This document shows positions 8,825 through 17,105 of a stretch of DNA of 64,000 bases, piece by piece. The position numbers were made by a program, and so were the translations under genes. The stretch covers positions 186,001 through 250,000 of the forward strand of contig NZ_VFOX01000001.1 of NCBI RefSeq assembly GCF_006716345.1, in the 5' to 3' direction. The notes beneath the pieces are model-generated. The model searched no databases and was not told the DNA's origin. It worked only from the letters and a program-made list of their open reading frames with translations. Each line of letters opens with the position of its first letter. Position 1 is the first letter of the stretch. This stretch comes from Microbacterium saperdae. GTDB taxonomy: Bacteria; Actinomycetota; Actinomycetes; Actinomycetales; Microbacteriaceae.

Positions 8825-9259
8825 ATGGTCTACGAGGAACGCAACGCCTGGGCGGGGCTCATCGTGAGTCCGATCTCGATGATCGTCTACGTCGTGCTGG
8901 TGCTCCGACAGGCCGGGGGAGGACCGCTGACCGATGTCGACTGGTTCCCCCTCATGCTGTGGGTCATCGGCGCGAGCATCGTGGCGACGATCGTGCTCAG
9001 CATCGTGTGGGGCATGATCGCCGGTGCCAAGGACCCGGACGGCGTTGGTCGCTCCGACATCCGCGACCGCGACATCAGCCGCATGGGCGGCCGCGTCGAA
9101 CAGGCCTTCGTGGTGATCGCGGGGCTCGGGGTGATCGCGCTGTGCGCGGTGGGTGCCGATGTGTTCTGGATCGCGAACACCATGTACGCCGGATTCGCGG
9201 TCGCGGCGCTCGTCGGCGGTATCGCCCGTGTCATCGCCTACCGTCGGGGCCTGGTGTGA
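8825..9259 (+). CDS. Small four-helix membrane protein, partner of XRE regulator
   Basis: A 144-residue integral membrane protein with hydrophobic segments near residues 10-32, 46-68, 95-118 and 120-138, and a charged cytoplasmic loop (AKDPDGVGRSDIRDRDISRMGG). The ATG at 8825 follows GGAGG; the upstream extension to 8789 would read through the operator. Its TGA overlaps the ATG of the XRE gene by one base (TGATG). Small membrane proteins paired with short XRE regulators are common in Gram-positive bacteria, but the role of this one is unknown. Confidence 0.75.
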   Translation: MVYEERNAWAGLIVSPISMIVYVVLVLRQAGGGPLTDVDWFPLMLWVIGASIVATIVLSIVWGMIAGAKDPDGVGRSDIRDRDISRMGGRVEQAFVVIAGLGVIALCAVGADVFWIANTMYAGFAVAALVGGIARVIAYRRGLV

Positions 9260-9474
9260 TGGTCAAGCCGACTCTCGTCTCCAACAGCATCCGCCAGCAT
9301 CGCGAGGCCGCGGGCCTCACGCAGGCCGAGCTCGCCCGCACCGTCGGGGTGACCCGGCAGACCCTCATCGCGATCGAGCAGGAGAAGTACTCTCCGACCC
9401 TCGAGCTCGCGTTCCAGATCGCCCGCGCCTTCGGTGTGGGGATCGACGACCTCTTCCAGTACCCGGAGCACTGA
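9259..9474 (+). CDS. Short XRE-family transcriptional regulator
   Basis: A 71-residue Cro/CI-type helix-turn-helix protein that is almost entirely DNA-binding domain. The HTH spans about residues 7-62 (HREAAGLTQAELARTVGVTR then QTLIAIEQ), ending in DDLFQYPEH. Proteins of this size form the YgzD-like group, often cotranscribed with a membrane protein. It is translationally coupled to the upstream gene (TGATG). It is the best candidate to bind the 19-bp inverted repeat at 8748-8814 and repress its own operon; that link is inferred from position. Confidence 0.85.
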   Translation: MVKPTLVSNSIRQHREAAGLTQAELARTVGVTRQTLIAIEQEKYSPTLELAFQIARAFGVGIDDLFQYPEH

Positions 9475-9475
9475 C

Positions 9476-10474
9476 ATGACCGAGATGAAGTCCGCCTGGC
9501 GCGGGGAGGCCTACGGGCCCTCCGCCGGCACGACGCTCGCCCAGATCCCCGTCCCCGCTCCGCGCCGCGGGGAGGTGCTGCTGAAGGTGAGAGCGACCGC
9601 GCTGAACGCGGGCGACGTGCGCCTGATGCTCGGGGATCCGCTGCTCGTGCGTCCGATCTTCGGTCTCACGCGGCCGAAGTATCCGGTGCGCGGCATGGAT
9701 GTCGCGGGCACGGTCGTCGCGGTCGGCCCGGATGTGGTCGGCGCCGAGGTCGGCGAAGAGGTCATCGGGGAGCTCTCCGGCGGCGGCGGGCTCGCACCCT
9801 ACGCCACGGTCGCCGCATCCCGACTGGTGCCACGGCCGGCCGACATCGCCCCGGAGCCCGCCGCCTGCCTGCCGATCGCCGGCGGCACCGCGTGGCAGGC
9901 GCTCGACCTGGCCGGCGTCGGACTCACCGCGGCCACCGCGCCGCGCGTGCTGATCATCGGAGCATCCGGAGGCGTCGGGACCTTCGCGGTGCAGCTGGCC
10001 GCGCTCCGAGGTGCCGAGGTCTGGGCGACATGCGGTGCCCGCAACGCCCCGCTCGTCGAGCGGCTCGGCGCGGTGCGCACGCTCGACCACCGCACGCATC
10101 CGCTCTCGGAGCTGCCCACCGCGCACTTCGACGCGGTCATCGACATCGCCGGCGGGGTGCCGCTGCGCGCGCTGCAGCGACTGGTCGCTCCCGGCGGCAC
10201 CGTCGTGCTGGCGACCGGCGACGGCGGCCACGTGCTCGGACCGATACCGCGGATGCTGAAGGCCGCGTTCCTGTCGATCGGCTCGCGCCGACGCATCCGT
10301 CCGCTGACCGCGACGACCAGGCCGGAGGTGCTGCGCACGCTGCTCGAGCTGACGGCCGAGGGGCGCATCGTGCCGGTGATCGAGCGTGAGTACGCGTTCG
10401 CCGAGGCATCCGCCGCCCTCGCCCACATCGAGGCCGGTCACACGGTCGGCAAGGTGGTCGTGCGCGCCGCATAG
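9476..10474 (+). CDS. MDR-family quinone oxidoreductase / zinc-less alcohol dehydrogenase
   Basis: A 332-residue NAD(P)H-dependent oxidoreductase of the medium-chain dehydrogenase superfamily. The N-terminal GroES-like domain has LNAGDVRLM and the PVRGMDVAGTV segment. The Rossmann domain carries IIGASGGVGTFAVQLA near residues 160-176. The cysteine and histidine ligands of zinc-dependent members are absent, which fits the quinone reductase-like subgroup. The ATG sits one base past the XRE stop codon, so it is probably the third gene of that operon. The physiological substrate cannot be inferred. Confidence 0.85.
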   Translation: MTEMKSAWRGEAYGPSAGTTLAQIPVPAPRRGEVLLKVRATALNAGDVRLMLGDPLLVRPIFGLTRPKYPVRGMDVAGTVVAVGPDVVGAEVGEEVIGELSGGGGLAPYATVAASRLVPRPADIAPEPAACLPIAGGTAWQALDLAGVGLTAATAPRVLIIGASGGVGTFAVQLAALRGAEVWATCGARNAPLVERLGAVRTLDHRTHPLSELPTAHFDAVIDIAGGVPLRALQRLVAPGGTVVLATGDGGHVLGPIPRMLKAAFLSIGSRRRIRPLTATTRPEVLRTLLELTAEGRIVPVIEREYAFAEASAALAHIEAGHTVGKVVVRAA

Positions 10475-10526
10475 CCGTCCGGAGAGCCGTGCCGCGACAC
10501 CCTGGCGTCGCACAGCGGGCGGATGA

Positions 10527-10649
10527 CACAATGGAGCGTGGCGTGCCCGAGTCGCATCTTCCCCGCCGCCGGCTCTGAACGAGCGGCGGGTCGAAGGACC
10601 GTCGGGCCCCTGGACAGCGTCCGCCGGAACAGTTCCTCGAGGAGCACCC
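10527..10649 (+). promoter_or_regulatory. Putative promoter and structured leader of the ddaH-rocD operon
   Basis: A -10-like CACAAT at 10527-10532 would give a leader of roughly 110 nt. In it, CCCGCCGC (10562-10569) pairs with GCGGCGGG (10583-10590) around a 13-nt loop, followed by a GC-rich segment and the ribosome binding site GAGGAG just before the ATG at 10650. I could not match it to a known riboswitch. It may be only a GC-rich untranslated leader. Confidence 0.35.
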
Positions 10650-11561
10650 ATGTCGATGCCTGAGACCACCGTCACCTCAACACCCGCGCGCACCGCGCAC
10701 CACCGCCGCTACCTGATGTGCCGCCCCGAGCACTTCACCGTCAGCTACACGATCAACCCATGGATGGAGCCGACGAAGCCGACCGACACCGCCAAGGCCG
10801 TCGCGCAGTGGCAGAAGCTCCACGACCTGTACCTCGAGCTCGGGCACGAGGTCGAGCTGATCGATCCGCTGGCCGACTACCCCGACATGGTCTACACCGC
10901 GAACGGCGGCTTCCTGATCGACGGCCGCGCCTACGTGCCGAAGTTCCGCTTCGTCGAGCGCGCCGGCGAGGCTCCGGCTTTCGCGGACTGGTTCCGCAGC
11001 GCCGGCTATGACACCGTCATCCCGGAAGAGGTCAACGAGGGCGAAGGCGACTTCCTGCTCGTCGGCGACGTGATCCTCGCCGGCACGGGCTTCCGCTCGA
11101 CCGGCGACAGCCACCGCGAGGTGGGCGAGGTCTTCGGCCGCGAGGTCGTCTCGCTGAACCTGGTCGACCCGCGCTTCTACCACCTCGACACGGCGATCGC
11201 GGTGCTCGATCCGGTGCAGGGCGTCGAGAACGGCGGACCGGAGCACGCCAACATCGCCTACCTTCCCGGCGCCTTCGACGACGCGAGTCGCGCGATCCTC
11301 GAGGAGCGCTTCCCCGACGCGATCCTGGTGTCGGACGAGGACGGCTCGGTCTTCGGGCTGAACTCCGCGAGCGACGGCTACAACGTGGTCATCTCGCCCC
11401 GCGCGAAGGGCTTCGAGGCGCAGCTGCGCGAGCGCGGCTACAACCCGATCATGGTGGACCTCTCCGAGCTGCTGCTCGGCGGCGGCGGCATCAAGTGCTG
11501 CACGCTCGAGCTGCGCCCTTCGTCTCGTCGCTCCGCTCCTCGCTCAGGAACCGGTGAGTGA
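10650..11561 (+). CDS. ddaH: DDAH / arginine dihydrolase family guanidino-hydrolase
   Basis: A 303-residue enzyme of the amidinotransferase-like fold that attacks guanidino groups through a cysteine. Visible catalytic residues are Asp78 (YPDMVYTANGG), His177 (FYHLDTA) and Cys283/284 (GGGIKCCTLEL). The INPWM segment with Asn36 and the TAN motif with Asn84 resemble the N-terminal domain of arginine dihydrolases such as ArgZ/AgrE, which release ornithine and ammonia directly. Dimethylargininase or arginine hydrolase are the alternatives. It precedes and overlaps rocD, which consumes ornithine. The last 14 residues (PSSRRSAPRSGTGE) come from a repeat inserted at the gene junction. GAGGAG precedes the ATG. 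Confidence 0.85.
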   Translation: MSMPETTVTSTPARTAHHRRYLMCRPEHFTVSYTINPWMEPTKPTDTAKAVAQWQKLHDLYLELGHEVELIDPLADYPDMVYTANGGFLIDGRAYVPKFRFVERAGEAPAFADWFRSAGYDTVIPEEVNEGEGDFLLVGDVILAGTGFRSTGDSHREVGEVFGREVVSLNLVDPRFYHLDTAIAVLDPVQGVENGGPEHANIAYLPGAFDDASRAILEERFPDAILVSDEDGSVFGLNSASDGYNVVISPRAKGFEAQLRERGYNPIMVDLSELLLGGGGIKCCTLELRPSSRRSAPRSGTGE

Positions 11562-11596
11562 CATGACTGCGACTCCCGAGCGAGCGAAGCGAGACG
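11521..11596. repeat. Imperfect palindromic repeat across the ddaH-rocD junction
   Basis: The left arm 11521-11545 (CGTCTCG, then CTCCGCTC and CGCTC) and right arm 11578-11596 (GAGCGAGCGAAGCGAGACG) are near reverse complements. Together they span the end of ddaH, the overlap and the start of rocD. It supplies the SSRRSAPRS tail of one protein and the ERAKRDA N-terminus of the next. This resembles the dispersed TCGTCTCGCTCCGCTCGCTC-type elements of Microbacteriaceae; that comparison is from memory and untested here. Confidence 0.55.
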
Positions 11597-12765
11597 CAGG
11601 ACACGTCGCGCACAACTACCACCCGCTACCCGTCAACATCGCCCGCGGGGACGGCGCCTGGGTGACGGATGTCGAGGGCAAGCGCTACCTCGACCTGCTC
11701 GCCGCGTACTCCGCGGTGAACTTCGGGCACCGGCACCCTGCCCTCGTCGCCGCGCTCACCGAGCAGCTCGGCCGGGTCACGCTCACCAGCCGTGCGTTCG
11801 AGAGCGACCGGCTCGAGCCGTTCGCCGCCGCTCTCGCGAAGCTCTGCGGCAAGGATCTCGTGCTGCCCATGAACACGGGCGCCGAGGCGGTCGAGACCGG
11901 CATCAAGGTCGCGCGCGCCTGGGGTTACCGGGTCAAGGGCATCGCCGACGGCCGGGCCCGGATCATCGTCGCGGCAGGCAACTTCCACGGTCGCACCACC
12001 ACGATCATCAGCTTCAGCGACGACGAGTCGGCCCGAGAGGGCTTCGGCCCGTACACGCCCGGCTTCGACATCGTGCCCTACGGGGACGCGGATGCCATCG
12101 CCGCGGCCATCACGGATGACACGGCAGCCGTGCTGATCGAGCCGATCCAGGGCGAAGCCGGCGTCGTGATCCCGCCGGAGGGGTACCTGCGCCGCATCCG
12201 CGAGATCTGCGACGAGAAGAACGTGCTCTTCATCGCCGACGAGATCCAGGCGGGGCTCGGCCGCGTCGGCGAGACCTTCGCCTGCGACCGTGAGGGCGTG
12301 GTGCCCGATCTGTACCTGCTCGGCAAGGCGCTCGGCGGCGGCATCCTCCCGGTGTCGGCGGTCGTCGGCGACGAGGACGTGCTCGGTGTCATCCGTCCCG
12401 GCGAGCACGGCTCGACCTTCGGGGGCAACCCGCTCGCGGCGGCCGTGGGGCTGCGCGTCGTCGAGATGCTCGAGTCGGGGGAGTTCCAGGAGCGCGCCCG
12501 TGCTCTCGGTGCACACCTCGACCAGGGTCTGCAGCCGCTCATCGGACACGGCGTCACGGCGGTGCGCATCGCCGGACTCTGGGCCGGCGTCGACATCGAC
12601 CCCGCCAAGGGCAGCGGGCGAGAGATCGCAGAGAAGCTGCTCGATCGCGGGGTCCTCGTGAAGGACACGCACGGACAGACCATCCGCATCGCGCCACCGC
12701 TCGTGATCCGCGCGACCGAGCTCGACTGGGCTGTGGAGCAGTTGCGGGTGGTTCTCGGGGCGTAG
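11563..12765 (+). CDS. rocD: Ornithine aminotransferase
   Basis: About 400 residues, PLP-dependent class III aminotransferase. It converts ornithine plus 2-oxoglutarate to glutamate semialdehyde and glutamate. Typical family segments are DLLAAYSAVNFGHRHP near the N-terminus, NTGAEAVETGIKVARAWGY, GNFHGRTTT, the PLP-binding FIADEIQAGLGR, and the Schiff-base lysine in LLGKALGGG (about residue 255). The ATG at 11563 follows GGTGAG; an in-frame GTG at 11554 overlaps the end of ddaH. The first residues (ERAKRDA) derive from the palindromic repeat. Its product can be oxidised by PutA, encoded 3 kb upstream. Confidence 0.93.
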   Translation: MTATPERAKRDAGHVAHNYHPLPVNIARGDGAWVTDVEGKRYLDLLAAYSAVNFGHRHPALVAALTEQLGRVTLTSRAFESDRLEPFAAALAKLCGKDLVLPMNTGAEAVETGIKVARAWGYRVKGIADGRARIIVAAGNFHGRTTTIISFSDDESAREGFGPYTPGFDIVPYGDADAIAAAITDDTAAVLIEPIQGEAGVVIPPEGYLRRIREICDEKNVLFIADEIQAGLGRVGETFACDREGVVPDLYLLGKALGGGILPVSAVVGDEDVLGVIRPGEHGSTFGGNPLAAAVGLRVVEMLESGEFQERARALGAHLDQGLQPLIGHGVTAVRIAGLWAGVDIDPAKGSGREIAEKLLDRGVLVKDTHGQTIRIAPPLVIRATELDWAVEQLRVVLGA

Positions 12766-12812
12766 GCCCTGCATCCATCCGGAGCCGTCGGGTGAACTTT
12801 GCGGCCCTGATC

Positions 12813-12853
12813 AAGAATCGCGGACGAATCGTGAGGATTCCTCCGCGATTCTT
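12813..12853. terminator. Bidirectional stem-loop terminator
   Basis: AAGAATCGCGGA (12813-12824) pairs perfectly with TCCGCGATTCTT (12842-12853). The loop contains a second 5-bp stem, GAATC-gtgag-GATTC. It lies 47 bp after the rocD stop and about 50 bp past the end of the convergent gene at 12907, so it can serve both. The remaining sequence of 12766-12906 holds GC-rich runs only. Confidence 0.7.
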
Positions 12854-12906
12854 CACTTCCTCCGAAAAACGGAAGGCCGGTTCAGGAGGCAGGCCGGCGC
12901 CGGGAC

Positions 12907-13242
12907 TCAGGCCGGCGGATTGTCGGGGTCGAGCAGCTTGAGCGTGTCCTCTTCGGCGGGGTTGTCGGCCTGCAGCTGCTCCTCGGTCGTCTCGTCGCCG
13001 CCGAGCGGGGCGGGGGTGTCGTCGTCGCGGCTCGCGTCGCCCTGGATCGCACCGTCGGGGGAGTGGCCGTGGCCGGCGTCGCCCTGGATCGCGCCGTGCG
13101 GAGAGTCGCCGTGCGAGCTGTCGCCCTGCAGTGCGCCGCCCTGGCTGCCGCCCTGCGGGTCATGCTCCTGGGTGCCGTCGACGTCGGATGCCCCTTCTGC
13201 GGGGTCCTGGGGGTGGGGTGTGGTGTCGTTGTTCTCAGTCAT
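12907..13242 (-). CDS. Small acidic low-complexity protein with internal repeats
   Basis: A 111-residue hydrophilic protein (MTENNDTTPHPQDP...) rich in Asp, Gly, Gln and His, with no hydrophobic segment. The centre repeats a unit like QGDxxHGxSPxGAI (about residues 38-72), suggesting slippage-type expansion. The C-terminus (EEDTLKLLDPDNPPA) looks better conserved. TACGTT (13254-13249) lies six bases before the ATG at 13242, the leaderless pattern, and supports this start over the upstream in-frame codon. No function can be assigned. It ends at the shared terminator with rocD. Confidence 0.55.
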   Translation of the reverse strand: MTENNDTTPHPQDPAEGASDVDGTQEHDPQGGSQGGALQGDSSHGDSPHGAIQGDAGHGHSPDGAIQGDASRDDDTPAPLGGDETTEEQLQADNPAEEDTLKLLDPDNPPA

Positions 13243-13304
13243 GACGTGAACGTACGTCCGTGACGCCGGGGTCGCGCACCCCCTTGACACCACGCCCGAA
13301 CGGC

Positions 13305-15216
13305 TCAGCGCGGGTACTGGGGCGACTCGTCCTCGCCGTGCGAAGGCACATCCGGATCGTCGTATCCCGAGAGCTCATCCGACGACACGAGGTCGTCGAC
13401 GTCGAGCGTGGCCGGCCCGGCATCCGCCTTCGATTCGGTGTTCAACAGGTGTGCGGGGATCCGGATCGGCGTGGTCGGGGCGACGGGCAGACCGAGTCGG
13501 CGCTGCAGCGAGCGCATCCACCGCGGCTGCGCCCCGAGCACTCCTCGTTCGTCGCGCGACTCGACCTCGAGACCGTAGTAGTCGCCGATCTTGTCGATCA
13601 GCTGCGCGCGCTCCGCACGGGCGTAGGCGCGTCGCTCGCGGGTGAAGGCGACGACCGTCGACCAGCAGATCAGCAGCATCACGACGCTGAACGGCAGCGC
13701 GATCGTGATCGCGGCGGTCTGCAGCGCGGTCAGGCCGCCGGCGAGCAGCAGGGCGATCGCGAGGGCGGCGGTGACCGCGACGAAGAACGTGCGGATCCAG
13801 CGCTTCGGGTTCTGCTGGCCGCCGGTCGCGATCATGCCCATCACGAGCGCGCCGGAGTCGGCGGAGGTCACGAAGAAGATCGCGATCAGCAGCACGGCGC
13901 CCAGGCTCACGATCGTGCTGCCCGGCACGTGCTCGAGCAGTCCGAACAGCGCGCCCTGCAGATCGACGGTGCCGTCGGGTCCGGTCAGCGTGCCGGGCGA
14001 CTGCAGCTCGATCGCGAGGGCCGATCCGCCCAGTACCGCGAACCACAGGATGCCGAGCAGGGTCGGCACCAGGATGACGCCGGCGACGAACTCACGCACC
14101 GTGCGCCCCTTGGAGATGCGGGCGATGAAGATGCCGACGAACGGCGCCCACGAGATCCACCAGCCCCAGTAGAACGAGGTCCACTGCGCCTGCCACTCCT
14201 CACCCGCGGTTCCCTGGAACGCGCTGACGTTGAACGAGAGGCCGACGAAGTTCTGCACGTAATAGCCGATCGACTGCACGAACTCGCGCAGCAGGAACTC
14301 GGTGGGACCGACGGCCAGCAGATACAGCACGAGCAGTCCCGCCATGACGAGGTTGGCGTTCGACAGCCACTTCATGCCCTTGGTGACGCCCGAGAGCACG
14401 GACATCAGCACGAAGACCGAGATGATCAGGATGATGATGACCTGCGTGGTCTGGTCGGGCTTCGCCAGTCCTGCGGCACTGAGTCCGGCGCTGATCTGGA
14501 TCACGCCGAGTCCGAGCGAGGTCGCGACGCCGAACAGCGTGCCGACCAGGGCGATCACATCGATCGCGTGGCCCCACCCTCCCTCGACGCGCTTGCCGAG
14601 CAGCGGCTCGAGGGTCCAGCGGATCGAGATCGGACGCCTGCGGCGGTGGATGGCGTAAGCCAGGGCGAGGCCGATCACGACGTAGATCGACCAGGCGTGC
14701 ACGCCCCAGTGCAGGTAGGTCTGGCCCAGCGCGGCCTGCGCGAGCTGTTCCGGTGTCCCGGTGACGCCGGGGCGCGGGGTCGCGAAGTGCGTGAGGGGTT
14801 CGCTCACGCCGTAGAACACCAGGCCGATGCCCATACCCGCGGCGAACAGCAGCGAGAACCACGACATGAGCGAGAACTCCGGCTCGTCGTCATCCCGGCC
14901 GAGCTTGATGTCGCCGAAGCGGCTGAAGCCCAGGTACAGGCTGAACGCGACGAAGAACGCGGCGATCAGCACGTAGTACCAGTTGAAGGCGTTGACGATC
15001 GTCGTCTGGATCGCCCCGAACAGCGCCTCGGCGAGATGAGGGGCGGCGAGCGTGAAGGCGACGAAGGCGACGATGATGACCGTCGCGGGCCAGAAGACCC
15101 AGCGCTGCACGGGGGGGCAGCGAACGGCGGGATGTCTCGCCCGCTGCGGTGTCCGTGGAGACGGGATCCGAGGGTCCGGCATCCGACGGCTGGGGCGTGT
15201 TCTCCGGTCCGCTCAT
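13305..15216 (-). CDS. BCCT-family betaine/choline/carnitine transporter, frameshifted near N-terminus
   Basis: A secondary transporter for compatible solutes such as glycine betaine. It has about twelve membrane segments, the BCCT Trp-rich core (SFYWGWWISWAPFVGIFIARISKGR), GMGIGLVFYGVSEPL, and a charged C-terminal tail of about 80 residues that could act in osmosensing. The start expected from the promoter pattern (TACCGT, six bases, ATG at 15216) encodes MSGPENTPQPSDAG...SRRSLPP. The transporter body (VQRWVFWPATV onwards) is in another frame, and the switch falls on a run of seven G (15111-15117). Six G would fuse both parts in frame. An alternative ATG at 15182 enters the body frame but codes implausible sequence. 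Either a sequencing error, phase variation or a recent mutation. Confidence 0.8.
15111..15117. other. Seven-G homopolymer tract at the frameshift point
   Basis: Read on the minus strand, ctg CCCCCCC gtg cag cgc tgg. With seven C the leaderless N-terminus leaves the BCCT frame; with six it reads SLPPVQRWVFWP continuously. Tracts of this length are prone both to sequencing miscalls and to slipped-strand mutation. Confidence 0.75.
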
Positions 15217-15248
15217 GCGTCAACGGTATATCGCTGACGCGCCGGCGG

Positions 15249-16586
15249 TCAGTCCTTGGGTCGCGCGGAGCGGATCGGAGTGGTCACGGCGGCCTCGTCG
15301 CTGAACTCCACGGGGTCGACCTCGTCGATGATGCTGAGCGGTCGCGTCTCGTCGAGTGTGAGCAGGAATCGGCGGTTCTCGTCGCGATGCAGCCGCCCGG
15401 AGGTGAACACCCAGATCGCACCGATCGCGCAGGCGATGAGGCCGGCCGTACCGCCCAGCATGATGGCCGCGCGCGGGCCGAACGCGTCGGCGACCCATCC
15501 GGCGATCGGCGCGCCGACCGGCGTCGAGCCCATGATCACGGCCATGTACAGGGCGAGCACGCGGCCGCGCAGGGCGGGGTCGGTGGTCATCTGCACGTAG
15601 CCGTTGGCCGTGGTCAGCAGGGTCACGATCATGAAGCCGGTGAACATCAGGGTCACGGCGTAGGCGGCATAGCTGGGCATCGCGGACGACACGAACGCGG
15701 CGATGCCGAATCCGCCCGCCGCGAAGATCACCACGCGCACGCGGGCACGGTCGCGGCGGGCGGCGAGCAGGGCTCCGGCCAGCGACCCGATCGCGAGGAT
15801 CGAGCTGAGCACGCCGTAGCCGTCTGCGCCGGAGCCGAACTCGATGGCCATCGTCGAGGCGAAGATCGGGAAGTTCATGCCGAAGGCGCCGATCAGGAAC
15901 ACGGTCACGAACACGACGCGCAGGTCGCTGCGCCCCCAGACGTAGCGGAACCCGGCCGCGAGGCCCCCGCGGTTGCGGTGCTTCGGGCGGGGCGCGAGCA
16001 GGCTCGTGCGCAGCATCGCCAGGGCGAGGATCATCGCGAGGAAGGTCGCCGCATTGACGATGAACACCCACCCGGAGCCGATCGCGACGATCAGCAGTCC
16101 GCCGACGGCCGGCCCGATCATGCGGGCCAGGTTGAAGGATGCGGAGTTCAGCGCGACCGCGTTGGAGGTGTCGCCCGTGGAGACCATGTCGGAGACGAAC
16201 GCCTGGCGCGCCGGTGCATCGAAGGCGTTCACGACGCCGAAGCCGAGGGCGAAGCAGAACATCATCGGCAGGGTCATCAGACCGTTGAGCAGCAGCACGC
16301 CCACCGCGATCGCGAGCCCGAGCAGTGCGGTCTGCGTCGTGAGCAGGATGCGGCGCCGCTCGAACCGGTCGGCCACCCAGCCGGTGAGACTGACGAGCAC
16401 CAGAGGCGGACCGAACTGCAGCGCCATCGTGATGCCCATGGCGGTCGCGTCGTTGTCGGTCAGCTCGGTGAGCACGACCCAGTCCTGGGCGGTCGCCTGC
16501 ATCCAGCCGCCGACGTTGGAGACCAGGGCACCGGCGAACCAGATGCGGTAGTTGATGTTCGCGAAGGAACGGAACATGGCGCTCAT
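15249..16586 (-). CDS. MFS exporter (DHA3 / EntS-like group)
   Basis: A 445-residue major facilitator protein with about twelve membrane helices. The motif-A-like loop is GWVADRFERRRILL after helix 2, and there is an NAFDAPARQAFVSDMV segment typical of the MFS_3 (enterobactin exporter-like) subgroup. The soluble C-terminal 50 residues are acidic. Its ATG overlaps the stop of the marR gene by four bases (ATGA), so the pair is one operon and the regulator probably controls this efflux pump. Substrates may be drugs or siderophore-like compounds; the sequence cannot decide. Confidence 0.88.
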   Translation of the reverse strand: MSAMFRSFANINYRIWFAGALVSNVGGWMQATAQDWVVLTELTDNDATAMGITMALQFGPPLVLVSLTGWVADRFERRRILLTTQTALLGLAIAVGVLLLNGLMTLPMMFCFALGFGVVNAFDAPARQAFVSDMVSTGDTSNAVALNSASFNLARMIGPAVGGLLIVAIGSGWVFIVNAATFLAMILALAMLRTSLLAPRPKHRNRGGLAAGFRYVWGRSDLRVVFVTVFLIGAFGMNFPIFASTMAIEFGSGADGYGVLSSILAIGSLAGALLAARRDRARVRVVIFAAGGFGIAAFVSSAMPSYAAYAVTLMFTGFMIVTLLTTANGYVQMTTDPALRGRVLALYMAVIMGSTPVGAPIAGWVADAFGPRAAIMLGGTAGLIACAIGAIWVFTSGRLHRDENRRFLLTLDETRPLSIIDEVDPVEFSDEAAVTTPIRSARPKD

Positions 16587-17023
16587 CGGTCGGTCACCCG
16601 CCGCATCAGGGCGCTCGCCGTGCGCAGCGTCTCGAGCTCCTCCTCGGTGTAGTCGAGTTCGCGGAGCATGTCGGCGAGCAGCTCATCGCGGCGGCGGATG
16701 GTCTCGACCACGATCTCGGTGCCGGTCTCGGTGATGTCGACCTGCACGCGGCGACGATCGTCCTCATCGGGGGTGCGCACCACGAAGCCCTGCTTCTCGA
16801 GGCCGTCGACCGTGCTGGTCATCGATGGCGCCGCGACGCGCTCGTGCTCGGCGAGAGCGGAGATCGTGCGGCGGCCGTGCATGCGCAGCGTCGCGAGCAC
16901 GGCGAGCTGAGCATCGCTCATGGCGTCGGCGGCACGGGCGGATCGGAGCCGACGGGCCAGACGGAAAGTGGCCATGCGCAGGTCTGTGGCCGTGAGGTGG
17001 AGGAATTCTTCAGACGCAGACAT
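16583..17023 (-). CDS. MarR-family transcriptional repressor
   Basis: A 146-residue winged-helix regulator. The HTH is at about residues 38-75 (SDAQLAVLATLRMHGRRTISALAEHERV) and the wing has DEDDRRRVQVDITETG, with helical dimerisation ends. It is the first gene of an operon with an MFS exporter (4-bp overlap). A perfect 8-bp inverted repeat lies directly upstream of the ATG and would block its own promoter. The very short or absent leader suggests a near-leaderless transcript. Confidence 0.9.
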   Translation of the reverse strand: MSASEEFLHLTATDLRMATFRLARRLRSARAADAMSDAQLAVLATLRMHGRRTISALAEHERVAAPSMTSTVDGLEKQGFVVRTPDEDDRRRVQVDITETGTEIVVETIRRRDELLADMLRELDYTEEELETLRTASALMRRVTDR

Positions 17024-17026
17024 TAC

Positions 17027-17043
17027 TTAGATAGCCTATCTAA
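17027..17043. promoter_or_regulatory. MarR operator (17-bp palindrome)
   Basis: TTAGATAG-C-CTATCTAA, perfect 8-bp arms, starts three bases upstream of the marR ATG. On the minus strand the -10-like TAGGCT falls in its centre. Its length and symmetry are those of MarR operators. It also faces the divergent cutC gene, whose start lies 63 bp away. Confidence 0.75.
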
Positions 17044-17105
17044 TCTTTCTGCGCAGGGGAAGGCGGATGCCGTCGACGCGGCGCGCACCGGGCAGAATGG
17101 AGGGC

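Noticed and set aside
13260..16652. 1,130-codon open frame on the plus strand
   Set aside because: Opposite the BCCT and MFS genes, low-complexity Arg/Asp/Glu/Gln text, no family motif.
17027..17043. Iron box reading of the palindrome before marR
   Set aside because: TTAG and CTAA halves resemble a DtxR site, but spacing and length (17 bp) do not fit the 19-bp consensus; a MarR operator explains it.
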